7,059 nt of DNA from Rhizobiaceae bacterium (lineage in GTDB: Bacteria; Pseudomonadota; Alphaproteobacteria; Rhizobiales; Rhizobiaceae): NCBI GenBank assembly GCA_016793565.1, contig JAEUMA010000184.1, positions 1-7,059 of the forward strand, in the 5' to 3' direction. The notes beneath the pieces were generated by a model that made no database searches, had not been told where the DNA came from, and worked only from the letters and a program-made list of their open reading frames with translations. Both the position numbers and the translations under genes were made by a program. How positions within the stretch are numbered: position 1 is the first letter of the stretch; each line of letters opens with the position of its first letter. Shown here one piece after another: positions 6,744-7,059 of the stretch.

Positions 6744-7059
6744 CGCATCAACCGACGCAATCGCCGCAGTTCTTTCTCACGGCGCCATCCCCTTGTCCTT
6801 ACGTGGAAGGCCAGTTCGAACGAAAGGTCTTCACGCACCTCGTCGGCGACAAGGCACCGGAACTCAACGATCTCCTGACACAGGGCGGTTTCCGGCGCTC
6901 TCAGAACATCGCCTACCGGCCGGCCTGCGAATCCTGTCGCGCCTGCGTGTCGGTTCGTATCCTCGCGGGCGAATTCGAGCCCACGCGCAGCATGCGTCGG
7001 GTCTCGCAGCTGAACGCCGACCTGGTCGGCGCGATCCACGAGGCCGAACCGTCGACTGA
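6740..7059 (+). CDS. bpt: Aspartate/glutamate leucyltransferase (arginyl-tRNA-protein transferase family), 3' end beyond window
   Basis: Aminoacyl-tRNA-protein transferase that adds leucine (or arginine in some members) to the N-terminus of proteins with acidic first residues, marking them for ClpS/ClpAP degradation in the cytosol. The visible 106 codons match the N-terminal domain: QFFLTAPSPCPYVEGQFERKVF (10-31), LLTQGGFRRSQNIAYRPAC (45-63) and the cysteine set Cys63-Glu-Ser-Cys66-Arg-Ala-Cys69 with Cys19. The region ends in RSMRRVSQLNADLVGAIHEAEPS, and the family continues with a C-terminal GNAT-like domain. Full length should be about 250 residues, so more than half is outside. The last two bases (GA) begin the next codon; the final TGA-looking triplet is out of frame and is not a stop. 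ATG 6740 is chosen by homology, with no good ribosome site before it. Leucyl versus arginyl specificity cannot be read from this fragment. Confidence 0.93.
   Translation, partial: MTHQPTQSPQFFLTAPSPCPYVEGQFERKVFTHLVGDKAPELNDLLTQGGFRRSQNIAYRPACESCRACVSVRILAGEFEPTRSMRRVSQLNADLVGAIHEAEPST

Noticed and set aside
7054..7059. Apparent TGA stop at the very end of the window suggesting a truncated bpt
   Set aside because: In the bpt frame the last bases read TCG ACT GA-, so the TGA is out of frame; the family normally has Glu at this point (EPSxE) and the gene simply continues.

Overview
The window is GC-rich chromosomal DNA of an alphaproteobacterium. It most resembles Rhizobiales, and the Mesorhizobium/Phyllobacteriaceae side is my best guess. 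This rests on protein character (a cysteine-free HemB, a bacterial Bpt-type arginyltransferase-family protein, an SthA-like flavoprotein) and on a palindromic intergenic repeat resembling the rhizobial RIME mosaic elements. No rRNA, tRNA, CRISPR array, transposase or phage gene is visible.

Layout. Positions 1-1037 (minus) hold a nearly complete 3-hydroxyisobutyryl-CoA hydrolase-type crotonase, cut at its C-terminus by the window edge. Positions 1038-1403 are gene-free. They carry a 197-bp element with about 33-bp imperfect inverted ends (1095-1291) and a second, smaller inverted repeat in the hemB leader (1302-1374). On the plus strand follow hemB (1404-2435), a five-helix membrane-anchored alpha/beta-hydrolase (2448-4112, only 12 nt after hemB) and a small DUF423-type membrane protein (4190-4549) with a strong AGGAGG ribosome binding site. 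An SthA-type pyridine nucleotide transhydrogenase (4560-5954, minus) converges on that block with a 10-nt gap. Divergent from it is an RDD-family membrane protein (6139-6609), closed by a good hairpin terminator (6617-6654). The window ends inside bpt, an aminoacyl-tRNA-protein transferase (6740 to the edge).

How the genes relate. They are mostly independent housekeeping functions: valine catabolism, tetrapyrrole synthesis, NAD(P)H balancing and N-degron tagging. Three are membrane proteins of unknown role (alpha/beta-hydrolase, DUF423, RDD). The only tight transcriptional coupling suggested by the sequence is hemB with the membrane hydrolase. I see no clearly new multi-gene system. The points most worth a second look are the palindromic element, the structured hemB leader, the hemB-hydrolase pairing, the cysteine-less flavoprotein, and a tiny upstream frame overlapping the bpt start.
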